Of a stretch of 64,000 nucleotides of DNA, positions 1 to 12,623 are shown one piece after another. Source of the stretch: Anagrus nilaparvatae. Taxonomy: Eukaryota > Arthropoda > Insecta > Hymenoptera > Mymaridae. The DNA lies in contig JAKSXM010000231.1 of the NCBI GenBank assembly GCA_022575985.1, positions 26,884,501-26,948,500 of the forward strand, given 5' to 3'. The notes under the pieces are model-generated. The model made no database searches and was not told where the DNA came from. It saw only the letters and a list, made by a program, of their open reading frames with translations. The position numbers and the translations under genes were made by a program. The stretch's first letter is position 1. Every line of letters starts with the position of its first letter.

Positions 1-3000
1 TTAAAAAATTGCTAAATTCTTAACATTTTTGACCCAAAATGACTATTTATTTAATTAAAAAATAATAACCTGGAGTTTTGAACCAACACCGATAAGAGTT
101 TTTTAACAGCTACACACGCATTATTCAGTTAAATAAAATAAACTTCCCAAGAACAAGAAAACTAAAAAGCAAAAAAGTATCAAGCTTTTTCTTCTAAAGA
201 ATCGACTTTTTTTTACGTAAATCATTTTTAGATGCGACGAAAAAAGAATTTTTTTTTTTTTTAATATAAATTTTAATAAAAAGAATGCAGAACAATTAAA
301 GTAAAAAAAATTCTTTAAATATTTTTATTACAATTAATACAAAAGAGTGTAAAAATATTTAATTTTTTTTTTTCTTTTATTTTGTCAAGGTAACAATTAT
401 AATTATTAAAGTAATTTTATTATTCCATAACAAAAAAAGAAAAAATTATCTATTATTGATAAAGTAATAATCGCGTGTTAAAAGGATATTTACAAAAAAA
501 AAAAATTATTATTATTTTTTAATCTAAAAATTAAATTTTGTATTTAAATAAATAAGTAGAATAATCTTATTAAAAAGTACTACTACCTATTTTGATAAAT
601 ATTTCTTTTTTTTAATTTGGCTATCACGAAAAGTTTTTTAATGTTATTTAAAAAAAAAACAGTCAGGAGTATATAAGTAAAATATTAAGCTAATAACTAC
701 ACTGTAAAATTGCTTTGTTTTTGAGCTTCCAACTTTAGGTGAACACTGAAAAATCGGTTCTAAGAAAATTTTATAATGGACCTGATCAAATTTTAAGGGG
801 AGATTATTTTTTGTATAAACTAGTTTATTTTTATAAATTCCAAGTTTGGCAAATGAAATTCTACAATTTAAAGCTAGTTTAAATAAAAAGGTTTTCAACA
901 AATTTTTGTACAATTTATAAATAATATGGGTTACCCGATTTTTCGGATACCTGACCCGAAAATTTGGGCTTTTTTTCAAATCGGATTAGATGGGATTTAA
1001 GGGACACCCAAAAATTTTCGAAAAAGGTCTTCAAGTACAGTTTTGAATCGAGAATTTCTCTGGCTGTACAATTTTGTGTTTATTTTTTTGAAAAACATTT
1101 TTTTTTTAGTCAGAAACATTTTTGCAAAATTTGTAAGATTAAAATTACATCTGCAGTCCAAATTAAATTTTGGATCCTATATTCGAATTGTACGAAAAGA
1201 TTCGTATAAGTAACTAAAATGAAAATATTTTTCAATGTGAAATAAGTATTTGGCAGCTAAAAATAAGAATTTTTGCCTTAATTTACAAAAGTAAGCCAAA
1301 AAGATAAAAATTGCTGCCAAAAATCAAGGATTTGACTTAGAAACATAAAATTAACTGAGAGTACTTATTTTTAGTTGCAATTTTAGAAGAAAAAAAAATT
1401 TCTTATCATTTTCCAGGACCTTTTAATCCAATTTGGATCCAGATGACGTGAAATCTCTTATGTAAACTGAGATTGGAATCGTTTGACGAGATAATAAAAA
1501 CCCGAAAAGATATTTATTAATTTTCTATTAAATTAAACATTTGCATAGAAAAGGAATTTTAGGAATTACCTGAAATCCGACCAAATTCAAATTCAAGCCT
1601 TGCCCAACTTGATCATAACATTTTTTAATGAAAACTAATTCAAAAATCCTCAAAATTCGAAGTTCCACTATTTCCAAACTTTATAATAATGAGAGATTGA
1701 AATTTGAAACCGGTTCAACAGAAACAGTTTTATCAAAAGTAAAGTAACTAAATTAAAAATTAAGCCCTTTTAAAATCCCTTCATCATTATTATTTTTAGT
1801 TTTTCCGAAACAATTTTGAATTTCAAGATCTAATTTCCAAGCTCATTAAGAACCGTCAAAATCTTTTACTTCGAAAATTATAAAATAAATAAAATTTAAA
1901 CAAAGTATCCCTAAAGTGTAGAACGTTTATTTTTATATTTATAAAATTTAATAGGGAAAACAATTTTTAGTAAAAAAACGAAAAAAAAAACAAAAACAAA
2001 AAGCGTGCAAAGAAATTAGTTTATATTATTATTATTATAATTATTATTTTTTTTTAAATATTAACATCGACAAGTAACGCAAGATCGCGTGTGATATTGT
2101 CACGTTGTATCTTTTCATTTTTTTAAACAATCTATTTATGTAATAATATTTTTTTTACATATGTTAAATTATATTTAATTTATTTATTTATTAGGTATTT
2201 AATTTTACTTTTTTATTGTTATTGAAATTGACAATAACAAGATTATAATATGGCTAATGTAAAAAAAAGTTTTGTTGTAATTAATTTTTTTTCTAAATAA
2301 GTATCATAAAACACTAATAACGAGTTTGTGTGTTTATACAACCAATGAGCATAAAATATGTTCACAGAACTATTATACTCCCTAATTATTATAAGTCCTC
2401 GAACCGAAATTAGTTCCTAAATTGAGATTATGCCAAGTCCATTAACCTATAAAGTATTCTAGGGCCCCTGGAAGTCGCAAAATCAAAAATATTCTTTGAA
2501 CACAAACATTTTTTAACAAAATTTTTTGGACAAGGTGACACGAAAGCTAAGAATAAAAGTTTGCAGAGTCTCCTTTACTTTTCTGGATACGAGCCGTGAA
2601 TATACTATTTAATCCTTCTGTATTTTAGTCAAGCGAAAAATAATTTTTTCAAACTTACAAAGTTGGTTTTTGCAAAAAAAAGAAAAAATTTTATTTTAGA
2701 AAAAATTTCAAAAAAAAACAAAAGAAAAATTATTAACTATATGGCACTTTATACAAATCCCATTGCGCGCCAGAGCTGTCCCATTTAAAATTTTAAAAGT
2801 AGCGCTCTATTTTTTAAAACCCTCTCAAATATTTTAACTATCGACTCTCGACACTAGAGGTGACAAGGCAGCATTTTATTACTAAAACTGTTTATTTTTT
2901 TAATAAATTAGCTATTATTTCTGTTTTTAGACATTATTTTGCAATGAAAAACGTTTTAAAATAACATTATTAAATATTTTTAATAAAGTTTCATTAAAAA

Positions 3001-3049
3001 AAATGCTTAATTTTTAAAGAATTATTAATTTTAAACTTGATTTTTTTTT
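1..3049. other. Intergenic AT-rich DNA, no gene seen
   Basis: This stretch is very A+T-rich, with many homopolymer runs. Open frames such as those at 644-979 (minus) and 964-1209 (plus) resemble no family I know and have the Lys/Phe/Asn-rich make-up expected of translated AT-rich noise. Bases about 950-1090 resemble the left arm of the inverted-repeat element at 8689-9033, so at least one mobile-element relic is present. I see no promoter, RNA gene or splice-flanked coding exon. Confidence 0.6.
950..1090 (+). repeat. Partial, diverged copy of the 8689-9033 inverted-repeat element
   Basis: The stretch contains, in the same order, the words seen in the left arm of the element at 8689-9033: a CTTTTTTTC run, an ATCGG-type word, a CCAAAAA word and then AGTTTTGAATCG followed by a GAATTTC-like word. 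No matching right arm is evident downstream, so this looks like a truncated or eroded copy. Confidence 0.5.
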
Positions 3050-3665
3050 CTCGCAAGTGATAAAAATGAGTTTTGTTAAGTATATAAGGATGCATTCCCC
3101 ACTTACAGACACGGTGGTCCGATGCTACTCAGCCCAGCTCTTGGAAGGGATTCTCCGATGGGTCTTTGTCGATCGCAAGTGGAAAGGGAGAGTGTTAGTG
3201 GTAAGGAATACGAATTCAAAACGCAGAAGGGTAGTTGACGTCGATCTCCACATGGTGGAGCCTACTTGGAAGCAACTTGTTCCGGAATCGGAACGAAAAT
3301 AATCAATGAAAATTGAGAAAAATATTGTCGTAATGACAAGTTATGAAAAAGAAGTCGAAAGACAAAAAATGAAGTCGAAAGACAAAAAATGAAAATAGTA
3401 ATGTCGTATAGACATTCGAAAATGAGTCACAAGATTGGGTGTATAAAATACGCCCAAGTCTAAGCCACGAATGTGGTTGTGCTACTTAACGGTATGTTGC
3501 CTTAATCTGACGGGGCTCGTACTGTGCCATCCATCCAATTTCTTACTACGAACCATTCTTCTACAAAGTAACCTGGAGTTGAATATTCTGAAAAGGGACA
3601 TGGTATTAATACACCATGAGCTGTAGTAGCGACGGTGACCACCTTTTTGCATATTAAAATTACTT
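3050..3665. other. GC-richer block with coding-like frames on both strands, unidentified
   Basis: This block is clearly less AT-rich than its surroundings. The plus strand carries an 81-codon frame (3057-3302) with a basic, Trp- and Val-containing product (motifs WKGRVLVV, RRRVVDVD). The minus strand has an open stretch ending at a TAA at 3502-3504, with a natural-looking product (motifs LIPCPFSEYS, EEWFVVRNWMDG) but no in-frame ATG. Neither matches a family I can name. A fragment of a decayed retroelement or an isolated exon are both possible. I see no convincing splice sites. Confidence 0.35.
3351..3390 (+). repeat. Perfect tandem duplication of a 20-base unit
   Basis: The 20 bases at 3351-3370 (starting GAAGTCGAAAGAC) are repeated exactly at 3371-3390. 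Such an uninterrupted two-unit repeat points to a recent local duplication inside the GC-richer block. Confidence 0.9.
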
Positions 3666-4322
3666 TTTTGAAAACTTTTAGTTTTTTTTAACTTTTAGTT
3701 ACAAAATCATCCAAATATTTTTTAATTTCATTTTCGACGGCCCAAAAAATGCTATTTCTATCCACCTGATTCAACTTTAAAGTAATATTACGAAATAATT
3801 TTAAAAAAGTTTACATTTTCATCAAAACTAACTTTTTGACTTTAAAAAAAATAACATATGAAATGAAAAATTAAAATATTCGAATAATAATACCGATTAT
3901 AAATATATAATACCTAAATATTTACATTTATTTTTTCAATTTTTTTTCCCCCGAATTATATCTTCAAATATTATTTTAGATTTTGAATTATTTTCTTATT
4001 TCATTCTAAAAATAACTTACTATATATTTTTACTGAATAAAATAAAGTAAAAACTTTAAAATTTTGTTGTTTACATGATTTTTTCCATGTCAAAACTAAA
4101 CTGCTTTTCAGATCTAACCAAACAAAGAAAAAAAATTCTTGAGCTAACAATTATCTTTATTTATGCAAATAAATTGCCTACGTTTCAAATACTTTCAGTC
4201 TATTATTATATAATATCTATATCTATTCATTCTATTACCAAGGTTAAAAATTTTACATAATTTTACAATAATTTTTTATTTTATCTTTACGTTTCATGTT
4301 GCATTTAAAAGAAAAAAAAAAT

Positions 4323-4420
4323 TAGCTCAACTTGAATTCCGGGACGTAGCGGCAGTGGAAATTCCAGTAGTTTAAATCGTAAATCCGGTAATGGTAACCA
4401 AAATTTTGGTAATAAATGTT
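4323..4420 (+). other. Short GC-richer island upstream of CNRIP1
   Basis: About 90 bases of mixed composition stand out within AT-rich DNA roughly 660 bases before the CNRIP1 start codon. One plus-strand frame reads as a Ser/Gly/Asn-rich peptide (motif GRSGSGNSSS) ending in TAA, but a TGA lies five codons upstream with no splice acceptor between. It contains several donor-like GTAA words. It could be a 5' non-coding exon of CNRIP1 or a regulatory element; I cannot decide. From 4421 to 5078 I see only AT-rich sequence. Confidence 0.3.
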
Positions 4421-5078
4421 AAGCGTAATTATTTTCTGTCACAAAATTTTTAGACAAATCCAAAATTGGGAAATTTCACGTTGTTACCATATGATATGCT
4501 CTGCAAACAAACCAAAAAGAGCGCTAACTTATCTCAGAAAGTCTCATATTACAAAAACAAAGCATTACAATAATAAAAAAAATAGAAGAAAACTAACAAA
4601 AATTTTTTATCTAAAATCTATAATAATTAATTTTACAACTCAGAGTCACAAGAATAAATATAGTATACACAATAATAAAAAAATGTCGATCTTTTGAACT
4701 ATATATTTGTATTTGTATTTTTTTCGTCAATGTATAATCCGCAATATATATTAACCTTAATATCCAAAAAGTAATAAAAAAAATTTTACAGCACAAACAC
4801 AGGTATACTATTTTTTTATATTAAAAATCCTAAGTACAGCTATTTTTTTCTATATTATTGTTAGTGGTAGATTATAGCATAGGCGCGCGCGATCTATACA
4901 AAAAAAAGAAAAACTGCTTTGAACTATAAGCGGCGACATAAAAAAATAAAAAAAATTCAAGCAGTTATAAATGCGACTTTGTTGAAGTAAGACGTTATTT
5001 ATCAAAGTATTAACATGTTGATAATTTGATTATTAAATGTAAATTTTAAAAAATAATTGATGCGGATTATGGGGTCTA

Positions 5079-8000
5079 ATGGGAGGGGATGGTCATTTTC
5101 GAGTTACATTATCAATAAGAAAAGAACCAAATGCCGGTCCAGTATTTTGTAAAATGGAACAACCAGATCGTTTTCCGCAATTAAAAACAGTCAAATTAAG
5201 TTCTGATGCTACTTATAGGCTTGACATAAGCTTTAAACCACCGCAAATACTGCAGTCAGTATAATTTTTTAATATTTTATTTCAAATTTTCTGACCTTTT
5301 TTTTTCTTTTATTGATTAGTAACATTTAAATCTAAATAACTTTTCTTTTCTTTTCTTTTATTCAAAGGTCGCTTTATTTATTTTTCTTTAACAAAACTTT
5401 TTTTATTTTTTCATTTCATTATGTTTTTTTATTCTTATTATTGACAAAAAAAAAGTAAAAGTTGTAGGCTTTTAGTTTCTAGTAATTTATGTAATTTTTA
5501 AAAAATCGAAGTTTGTTTAAAAAAAGATTTTTATTGTGTGCTGAAACTTTTTTTAAAATTAATATTTTTTAATTTATTTTAGTAAGCTATTTGACAACCC
5601 TGAAGCTTTACGAGCTTTTCTGTTAAGTTCATAAATTTATTTTAGAACGAAATAGTTGTTAAGAAATTCGAAATGATAGTAAATTTTGACCTTTTGCAAA
5701 TAATTATTTATAATATAATGTCATAAAATTTTTTTTATTATTGTCATTTAACCATTGACAGAAACGAATTAATGTTATCGACTAGAATTTAATCAAGGAC
5801 AAGCTAAACTGCATTGAAATTAAATAAATAATGTGTTCTGAAAAAATTAAAATCAATTCAAAAAAAGCATTAATATTTGGTGACAAATAAATGGGATTAA
5901 TTTTAGAACATTTTTTTTTATTTTTAAATTTAAATTAATTGTGCCATTTTTAAAGATAATAGAGCAGTTTTTCATTTTATTGTTTGAAAAAATAAATACA
6001 TTTGATAAATTATCTGGAATTTTTGGCTATTTTGATTTAAAAAAAAAAAAAAATTAAATTTTTTTCTTAACAAATTTTGCTACTAATGTATAAATATTGT
6101 TATTTTTGCTTGCTGACGTAAAAATTGAATATTTTAAACTTAAATAGAAGCTAAATAAATAAAATTTCTGGTAAAATTCATTACTTAATACTTTCATGTA
6201 TAAACATGAATATATAGAAATTTTATTTTTTTTATCAAATTGGTTAATTTTCCAACTGAAAGAAATGGTCACGTAATATTATTTCACCACAATGTATTAG
6301 GTTTTTTCGTTAGTAGACTCCTAATACACCTTATTTAGACACTGTAATTTTTTTTTTTTTTTTTTTTTTTAACAAAAACTATAGCAAACATTTTTAGTGT
6401 TTTTCGAAACATGTGTAAGATAAGTTCTTATACAAAATTTCAAAAATAATTTTATATTGTTGATAGTTTTTGTTTTTGTTTTTGTTTTTAAATTAAACCG
6501 AGAATTAAACAGTGTGTAGATAAGATGTATTAGAAATCTATTGACGAGCTAACGTAATACGAGACCATTATTCTCAGTTGGAAAATTAACCAATTTATTA
6601 GTAAAGTATAAAAAAATTGTATTAAATAGAAGCTTGAATAAATAAAAAATCATACGATTACAATGTCTCACAAATTTTTAAAAATAATCTAGCTCTTTTC
6701 AAGTCACCTCTTCGATATTACACCCCATGAAAATTTATTCTAAAGTATCACTATAGTAGTGCTACTACTCCAACAAAAATCAAGATGTTTAAAACTATAT
6801 TATTAGTGGGCTCTTATGATACGATTTTTGGTGGCAGTATTAGAAGTGTAGTTGACTATAATTTTGAGAATCTTATCTTTTTATTGAAATCTACAAATAT
6901 TGGCGAATTCAAAAATAAAAATCCAAACTTGCCCAAATTCAATCGATATACAGAAAAAATAGCATTTAAAAATTTTATAAATTTAGTTACCAAACTAACA
7001 AGTTAAAAAATTAAAATAAAAAACCGTCTATCTAAAAATCATGTTTAACAAATGATTACAAACTCTTTTTGTAAAAATGTCATTCAACCGAGAGATGCAA
7101 TAGGGTAAAAAAAAAACAATTATAGGCATATACCTACATCACGACACTATTTTTTCTTGTTGCAGAACTTCTTAAAGCTTTTCTATGACTTCCTGCTATA
7201 TCTTTTTAAAACAGTTAATATAGTATACTTTTTTTTTCTATTTTTTTTTTAACTTTGTTAAATCATTTAAAACAAAGAAAAATATTTTATTTAATTAAAT
7301 TAAAAAAAAGATATATACACTGTAAAAAGTAACTTTCTTAGATTTACAAAAAAAATAGAATTTTTTCGAAAAATTAGTGAATTTTCAAAAAAATTTGTAA
7401 ATTGTCGATAAAAATCGTAAATTTACTAAATTTAGTATATTATCGAAAAATTCGAGAATTCCGGATTTTTTTTGTGATTTTACGAAAAAAGTTGTAAATT
7501 CGCAATTATTTTTTGGAAATTTACAACTATTTTTTGAAAATTTTCGAAAAAAAATGGTAAATTATCAATTTTTCTTGCGAATTCACAAAAAAAAATCGAG
7601 AATACTCGAATTTTTTGTTAAAATACGAATTTTAGTAAATTTACGATTTTTCTCGATTATTTACAAATTTTTCCGAAAATTTACTAATTTTTAACCTTTT
7701 TGTTAATATAAGAAAGTTACTTTTCACAGTGTAGGTATCATATACATTTATTTTTTTGTTGAAAAAAATTCATATAACCTAAATTTCTCAAGAATAAAAA
7801 ATGTATTCTTAGAAATTTACTGAAATTTTATTCAATTTTTTTTTAATAATCTAAAAATATTAATTTATTATATCATCACCCTCTAAAAAATAACACAAGG
7901 GGTTTATATGAAATGTAATTTAAGTAGATAAAGGTCACGTATAGTCAGACACAAGGTATATAATATACATGTCTACGTATAAGTGTGTGTGAGAATTATT

Positions 8001-11000
8001 CACAATGTTACTTAATTATAAATTTATATACCTGTTGATTTATTATGTTACTTTGAATCACTTATAATGTTTTTATAATAAAATATAATTATGATTAATA
8101 TTTTTCTTAAGGGATTGTCATACAATACATTAATTATAATTGTATTAATTAATATAAAAATTCAATAGTGTTGATAGAATACTCTGTGTCTACAGTTTTA
8201 ATTTTTATAAAATTTTGAATCTAAGAATCGTTTTGGGTCTAAAAACTTATCAGTTTTATAGTCAGAAAAAAATAAAACCTTCTTATAGTTTATTTTTAAT
8301 TTATCTTAAAATTAGCTAGTATCTTTAAAATCGAAAAAATCCAAAACTTAACTTTATAACAATTTTGCTGTTGATAAATCCATTAAATTTGCCAAAAATA
8401 ATAGTATTTTTTTTGTCACCGAATGCAAATATGATATATAAATGGTCCAATTGTCCACAGTAGCTTACTTTATGTAATTTTTTATCGCAGTCAACTGAAT
8501 CATTTTCGTTGATCATTTTCGGATATCAATTTGATTGGCTATCACGTATACTATCGCGGATTTTTTTTTATTGAGAATAGAGATTAGAGCTATTGGCTTT
8601 ATTTTAATATTTTATCTCAATAAACTCTACCTTTTTTGGGTTTCAAAAAACGTGAACTGCCAAATTATAAATAACTGAAATTTTAAAATTAGAGGTGTCC
8701 GGGTACCAAAATTTTCAGTCTTTTTTTCGGATCGGGTCAGTTTTAGGGTATATCCAAAAAGCTTCATAGGTCAACAGATGTAGTTTTGAATCGGAAATTC
8801 CCCTAGAATTACGATTCTATGAATCGCTTAAAAAGAGGAGAAATAGTAAAAAATAACCAAATAAAATTTTATTAAAAATGTCTTATATTAACGGAAAATT
8901 TGGAAAAATATTTTCATGGAATCATAAAGCCCGAAAAATTTCAGATTCAAAACTATACCTGAAAACCTTTGAAACTTTTGGATCATACCCGAAGACTAAC
9001 CCGACCCAAAACTTCGTAACCGCACACCCCTAAGTTAGATTTATTTTGAAATCGGGAAACTTATTCAAAATTACAATTTCAAATTGTTATTTTTATAACT
9101 TTTGTAACTTAAATCTTTAATAATGCAATATAACAACACATATATTTAAAATTTTTATTATATTTTGATTAGAAAGTCGTAAAAATGAGTTCAAAATGGA
9201 ATTTTAATTTTAAAAAAATATTTATAAAAATAATATTTTCTTTTGTAGAATTTATATTATTGAAATTTAATTATTTAAAAAATATTTGCATTATAAACAA
9301 ATTAAAACTTATTTAATGGTATTTTTTGATTTTGTTTTTATAACATGACCTCAAAAAGTTAAAGTTTAATGCAAAAGTTTACTTTTTTAATATAACTATA
9401 AAATAATCAATTAAAATAATACGGTTTTATTTGCATGTATATAGCTTTATAAAAAATTTATGTCTCACAAAAAATATTTAATTATGTGTTCATAAAATTA
9501 ATCGAAGTTCATGTAATATACACAATGTTAAATGTAAATTTTGTGAATATTCACACACAAAAGGGTTTATTTGCAACAAATTTGTAAATTTTTGAGCAAA
9601 TTTTGAATTTACTAAATTGTGAATCGAAAGTGCTAGTTCTTTTTTGAGAATTTTAAATAATTTAATAAAATTGGATTTTGGATTTTGACGTATAGTATAA
9701 TTTCAATATTTTAAGCAATAAATATCGACAAATCTGTCACAAAATTGCTGAATTACTAACTGAAACAATTAACAAACCGCAATCTAATATTCGCAAAATC
9801 ATTTATTATGAATAATAATTTATTATGAATAATAAATGATTTGCCATTAAACCTGCCAAATTAAAAAAATAAAAATATATATAATCGAATTTTTTAAATA
9901 TTAAATATCTCAAAGACTTATACCACCCAAACATTTATCCAGAGAAGAACATTAGAACTTGACCTATTAATAGCTATGCTGAATATTTCATAAGCTTTGC
10001 AACTTCGCAACGATTTTCCGTGAACTTGAATTAAGACACGTGGACTCCGCGTTAAAATTATTATATAAATAATTGTGTCAAACAGAAATCTAGATCAAAT
10101 AGAACCTATTTGATTCACGTAAAAATTTTTTTTCAGAGCAGTAACAGTTGATCGTAATTAAAGCAACAACAAAAAAGTAAAAAAAAATAATAAGTTTTCA
10201 TTTTTTGGGCATAAAAAATTAATTCCTTACTTTATAGATTTGAAAAATCTTTTCAATTACGAGAATGATTTACTAAAAAATTTCCATGAATTAATGAAAG
10301 CAACTACCAAGCTTCGTAAAACGCCTAGAAAACTCATTCTGACCACAATCCGTTAATTTTTCCCCAATCCCAGGTTTAAAAGTTAAAAGTAAAACTTTTC
10401 TTGCTCGGGCAAACAAAAAATTCTCAACTGAGCTTACACACAGAAGAACAAGAAACTTATTCTTACAATTTTTTTCCAATAAATTTGAAGATTCCAAAGA
10501 TGTATACCAAAACTGTTTTTAAGTGAAAAACATATTTGCGTTAAACTTTTTATGGGTGTTTTAAAGAAAATGCGCCTATAAAATTCTCAAAATCTGATAA
10601 AAATATAATGTCTTTAAATTGCTTTTTTGATAATAAGTAGGCTACTAAGTAGTTTTTGATGAATTTTTTTTTTTTTTAATTTTCAGTACTTTGAAATTAA
10701 TTTATTAAATAAAAGCAACAATTATGTACATAATAAGTATTTATAAATATAATATAAGAATTATCGGAAGTATGCCAAGTTTTCCTTATAATTTGCTCAA
10801 ACTTATAGAATATTAATGAAAAATAGTTTTTTTCATAAGAAAGACAAATATTTTAAAGAAATTCAATTAGTAATTTTTCCAATAAATTATTTTTAATTTT
10901 ATTGATTATTTAATAAAAAATTAATAAGATATATCAGACCTTGGCTTATTTACTCATAAAAGGGTTCAAAATAAAAAATAAGATTTTTAACTTTTTAGTA

Positions 11001-11945
11001 ATTGGCCAATTCGCAAAATTGAAAATCTATTTTCTTTAACATTTTTTTTTAGATTAAACTTGATACAATGGTAGTTTTATAAAATTTTAACTTTTTTTGG
11101 TTGCATGTGAAAGAGTACAGCCTCTGTTAAAAGTAATTCCTGTAAAGAAGCAAAAAAATAGTTTATTGGTGACAAATTATTAAAAATTTTTTAGTTTTTT
11201 TGTGAATTTACGAAAACAGTTGTAAATTCTCAATCTCTTTTCGTGAATTCATTAAAAACTAATTGTAAATTTACAAAAAACAGTTGTGAATTAACAAATT
11301 TTTTCGGGGATCCCCATTACGAAATTTTCGCAAATAAACTATTTTCATTTGGAAATTCACAGGAGTTACTTTAAAACTCTTTTTTGAAATTCTATTTGTC
11401 AATTTTATACATTTTGACATTTTTGTGAGCTTAAAACTATTTTTGGTTCTATTATGATAACTGCATGTGCATCATGGATTCATACGTGTAAAACTAAACT
11501 TTAAATTTCTTATTATTTGAACCGTTTTTGAGTTTGAAGGATTAAAATAAGCCAAAATCTGACACTTGAAACCGTTTAAAATGCGAGAATATACTGATGA
11601 ATTTTTTTTTATACCAACAGATCTTTAAGCATCGGTGGTAGATCAGTAGAAGCAATAGAAAGATCTAGGGATGGTACAGCATGTGCTTATAGTGCTTATC
11701 ACATAACAACTGAAATACCACCAAGTGAACGTGGCCAAAGAGAAGAATTACCAATAGCAATGAGGGTACTTGGTTCTGGCTTTTTAACAACCTGTTTGCA
11801 AATAAAATATTATGCCGCTGGTAATCAAAGCCATTGTGAATGGGGTTCAAGACTACACTGTATTGAACTTGACTGTTCGAGTGTCGAAGGTAGACTTGTT
11901 ACAGTTGATCGTGAAACTTATCGTAAACTTGGTATTACTTCCTGA
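5079..11945 (+). CDS. CNRIP1: CB1 cannabinoid receptor-interacting protein 1 homologue
   Basis: Two coding exons, 5079-5254 and 11621-11945, give a 166-residue protein; the human protein has 164. The N terminus (MGGDGHFRVTLSI, then EPNAGPVFCKM) parallels the human LVRLSI...PNDGPVFYKV region. After the junction come LSIGG, the IKYY motif and HCEWGSRLHCIE, matching human FYN...DHCQWGSPFSVIE. The donor GTCAGT at 5255 and acceptor CAG at 11618-11620 join phase 2 to give a Gln codon. In vertebrates the protein binds the C-terminal tail of the CB1 receptor. Insects lack clear CB1 orthologues, so its partner here is unknown; the compact beta-sandwich fold suggests a cargo or adaptor role (inference). 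The 6.4 kb intron is full of inverted-repeat elements. The gene converges on RPAP1. Confidence 0.92.
6237..6596. mobile_element. MITE-like inverted-repeat element in the CNRIP1 intron
   Basis: The left end (AAATTGGTTAATTTTCCAAC) is the reverse complement of the right end at about 6577-6596, and similarity continues inward for roughly 100 bases on each side, including a TAATACA word and a terminal CACTG/CAGTG pair. The centre is a poly-T/AT spacer. There is no coding capacity. I could not define a target-site duplication. The structure fits a non-autonomous DNA transposon. Confidence 0.75.
7316..7733. mobile_element. MITE-like element with TACACTGT termini
   Basis: The termini TACACTGTAAAAAGTAAC (left) and GTTACTTTTCACAGTGTA (right) are near-perfect inverted repeats about 24 bases long. 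The interior is made of many short words of the type AATTTTCGAAAAA on alternating strands, so the whole element could fold on itself. It has no open frame. It shares its terminal logic with the element at 11127-11377. Confidence 0.75.
8689..9033. mobile_element. Foldback element with about 110-base imperfect inverted arms
   Basis: The left arm (words GGTGTCCGGG, CGGATCGGGTCAG, TCCAAAAAGCTT, AGTTTTGAATC) recurs in reverse complement in the right arm (GATTCAAAACT, GGATCATACCCGAAG, CTAACCCGACCC, CACACCCC). Arm divergence indicates an old insertion. A partial copy lies at about 950-1090. Confidence 0.7.
9796..9842. repeat. AT-rich hairpin
   Basis: A perfect 14-base arm AAATCATTTATTAT (9796-9809) is inverted at 9829-9842. 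The spacer itself contains a repeated ATTATGAATAATAA word. This is probably a simple cruciform-prone repeat within the intron rather than a functional RNA. Confidence 0.7.
11127..11377. mobile_element. Short inverted-repeat element related to 7316-7733
   Basis: The left end TTAAAAGTAATTCCTGTAAA pairs with the right end TTCACAGGAGTTACTTTAAA with only a few mismatches. The AAAGTAA core and an interior of TTTACGAAAA/TTTTCGTGAA-type words resemble the element at 7316-7733. It sits about 250 bases before the second CNRIP1 exon. Confidence 0.6.
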
Positions 11946-12623
11946 TAACTGATATTTTTTCTAATTTTTAACTAATATATATTTAATATTTATAATGAAG
12001 GAAAAAAACATTAAACTTCATTGGCCAAAAAAAATCTCTGCACACATGTGTTTTAAATCTTCTTCGCACTAAATCACCATCAGATGACCATCCTCAAAGC
12101 TGCACTTTATGTAGATATTTTTCACATATTTCTCAATCATTTTTATCATCGAATATTTTAAATTGTTATAGTTATAATAATATTTATTAATTATTGTTAT
12201 GGTGCTTAACACAAATTTCTTTTGTATATCTCTTTGTATTATATATTATATAAAAATGTTTTTATCTATTTGAATTTCATGTAAATAATAGCTAAACAAA
12301 TAATGTAATTAAAATATGTAAAATATTATTGTAATTTTCCTGTTTTATACATTTTAAAAAAAAGCCTTTTTTTATAAAAATAATTTTTAAATATTATTTA
12401 TTTTCAATATTAACTAAAATCATAAAAACAAATGTTAATTTATATATTTAAAGCACAGTTAAATACTAATTACAATATATAGCTATTTTGTATATACACA
12501 TACTTATTAATTATAATTTTATGTAAAAAATTTAATGTAATTCTTCATAAAAAAATATGTTTATACATAAATATTTCAGTTTTTGTTATTAAATTCCTTA
12601 CAAATTACAAATAAAAATAATAT
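11946..12623. other. Convergent 3' region between CNRIP1 and RPAP1
   Basis: The two genes face each other across this AT-rich interval, which must hold both 3' untranslated regions and poly(A) signals. No further open frame or RNA gene is visible. Confidence 0.7.

Noticed and set aside
644..1209. Overlapping frames on both strands near the left edge
   Set aside because: Low-complexity, AT-driven composition, and the region overlaps a repeat relic.
6785..7006. 73-codon plus-strand frame in the CNRIP1 intron
   Set aside because: No family resemblance, Lys/Asn/Phe-rich make-up, no splice context; likely chance between two repeat elements.
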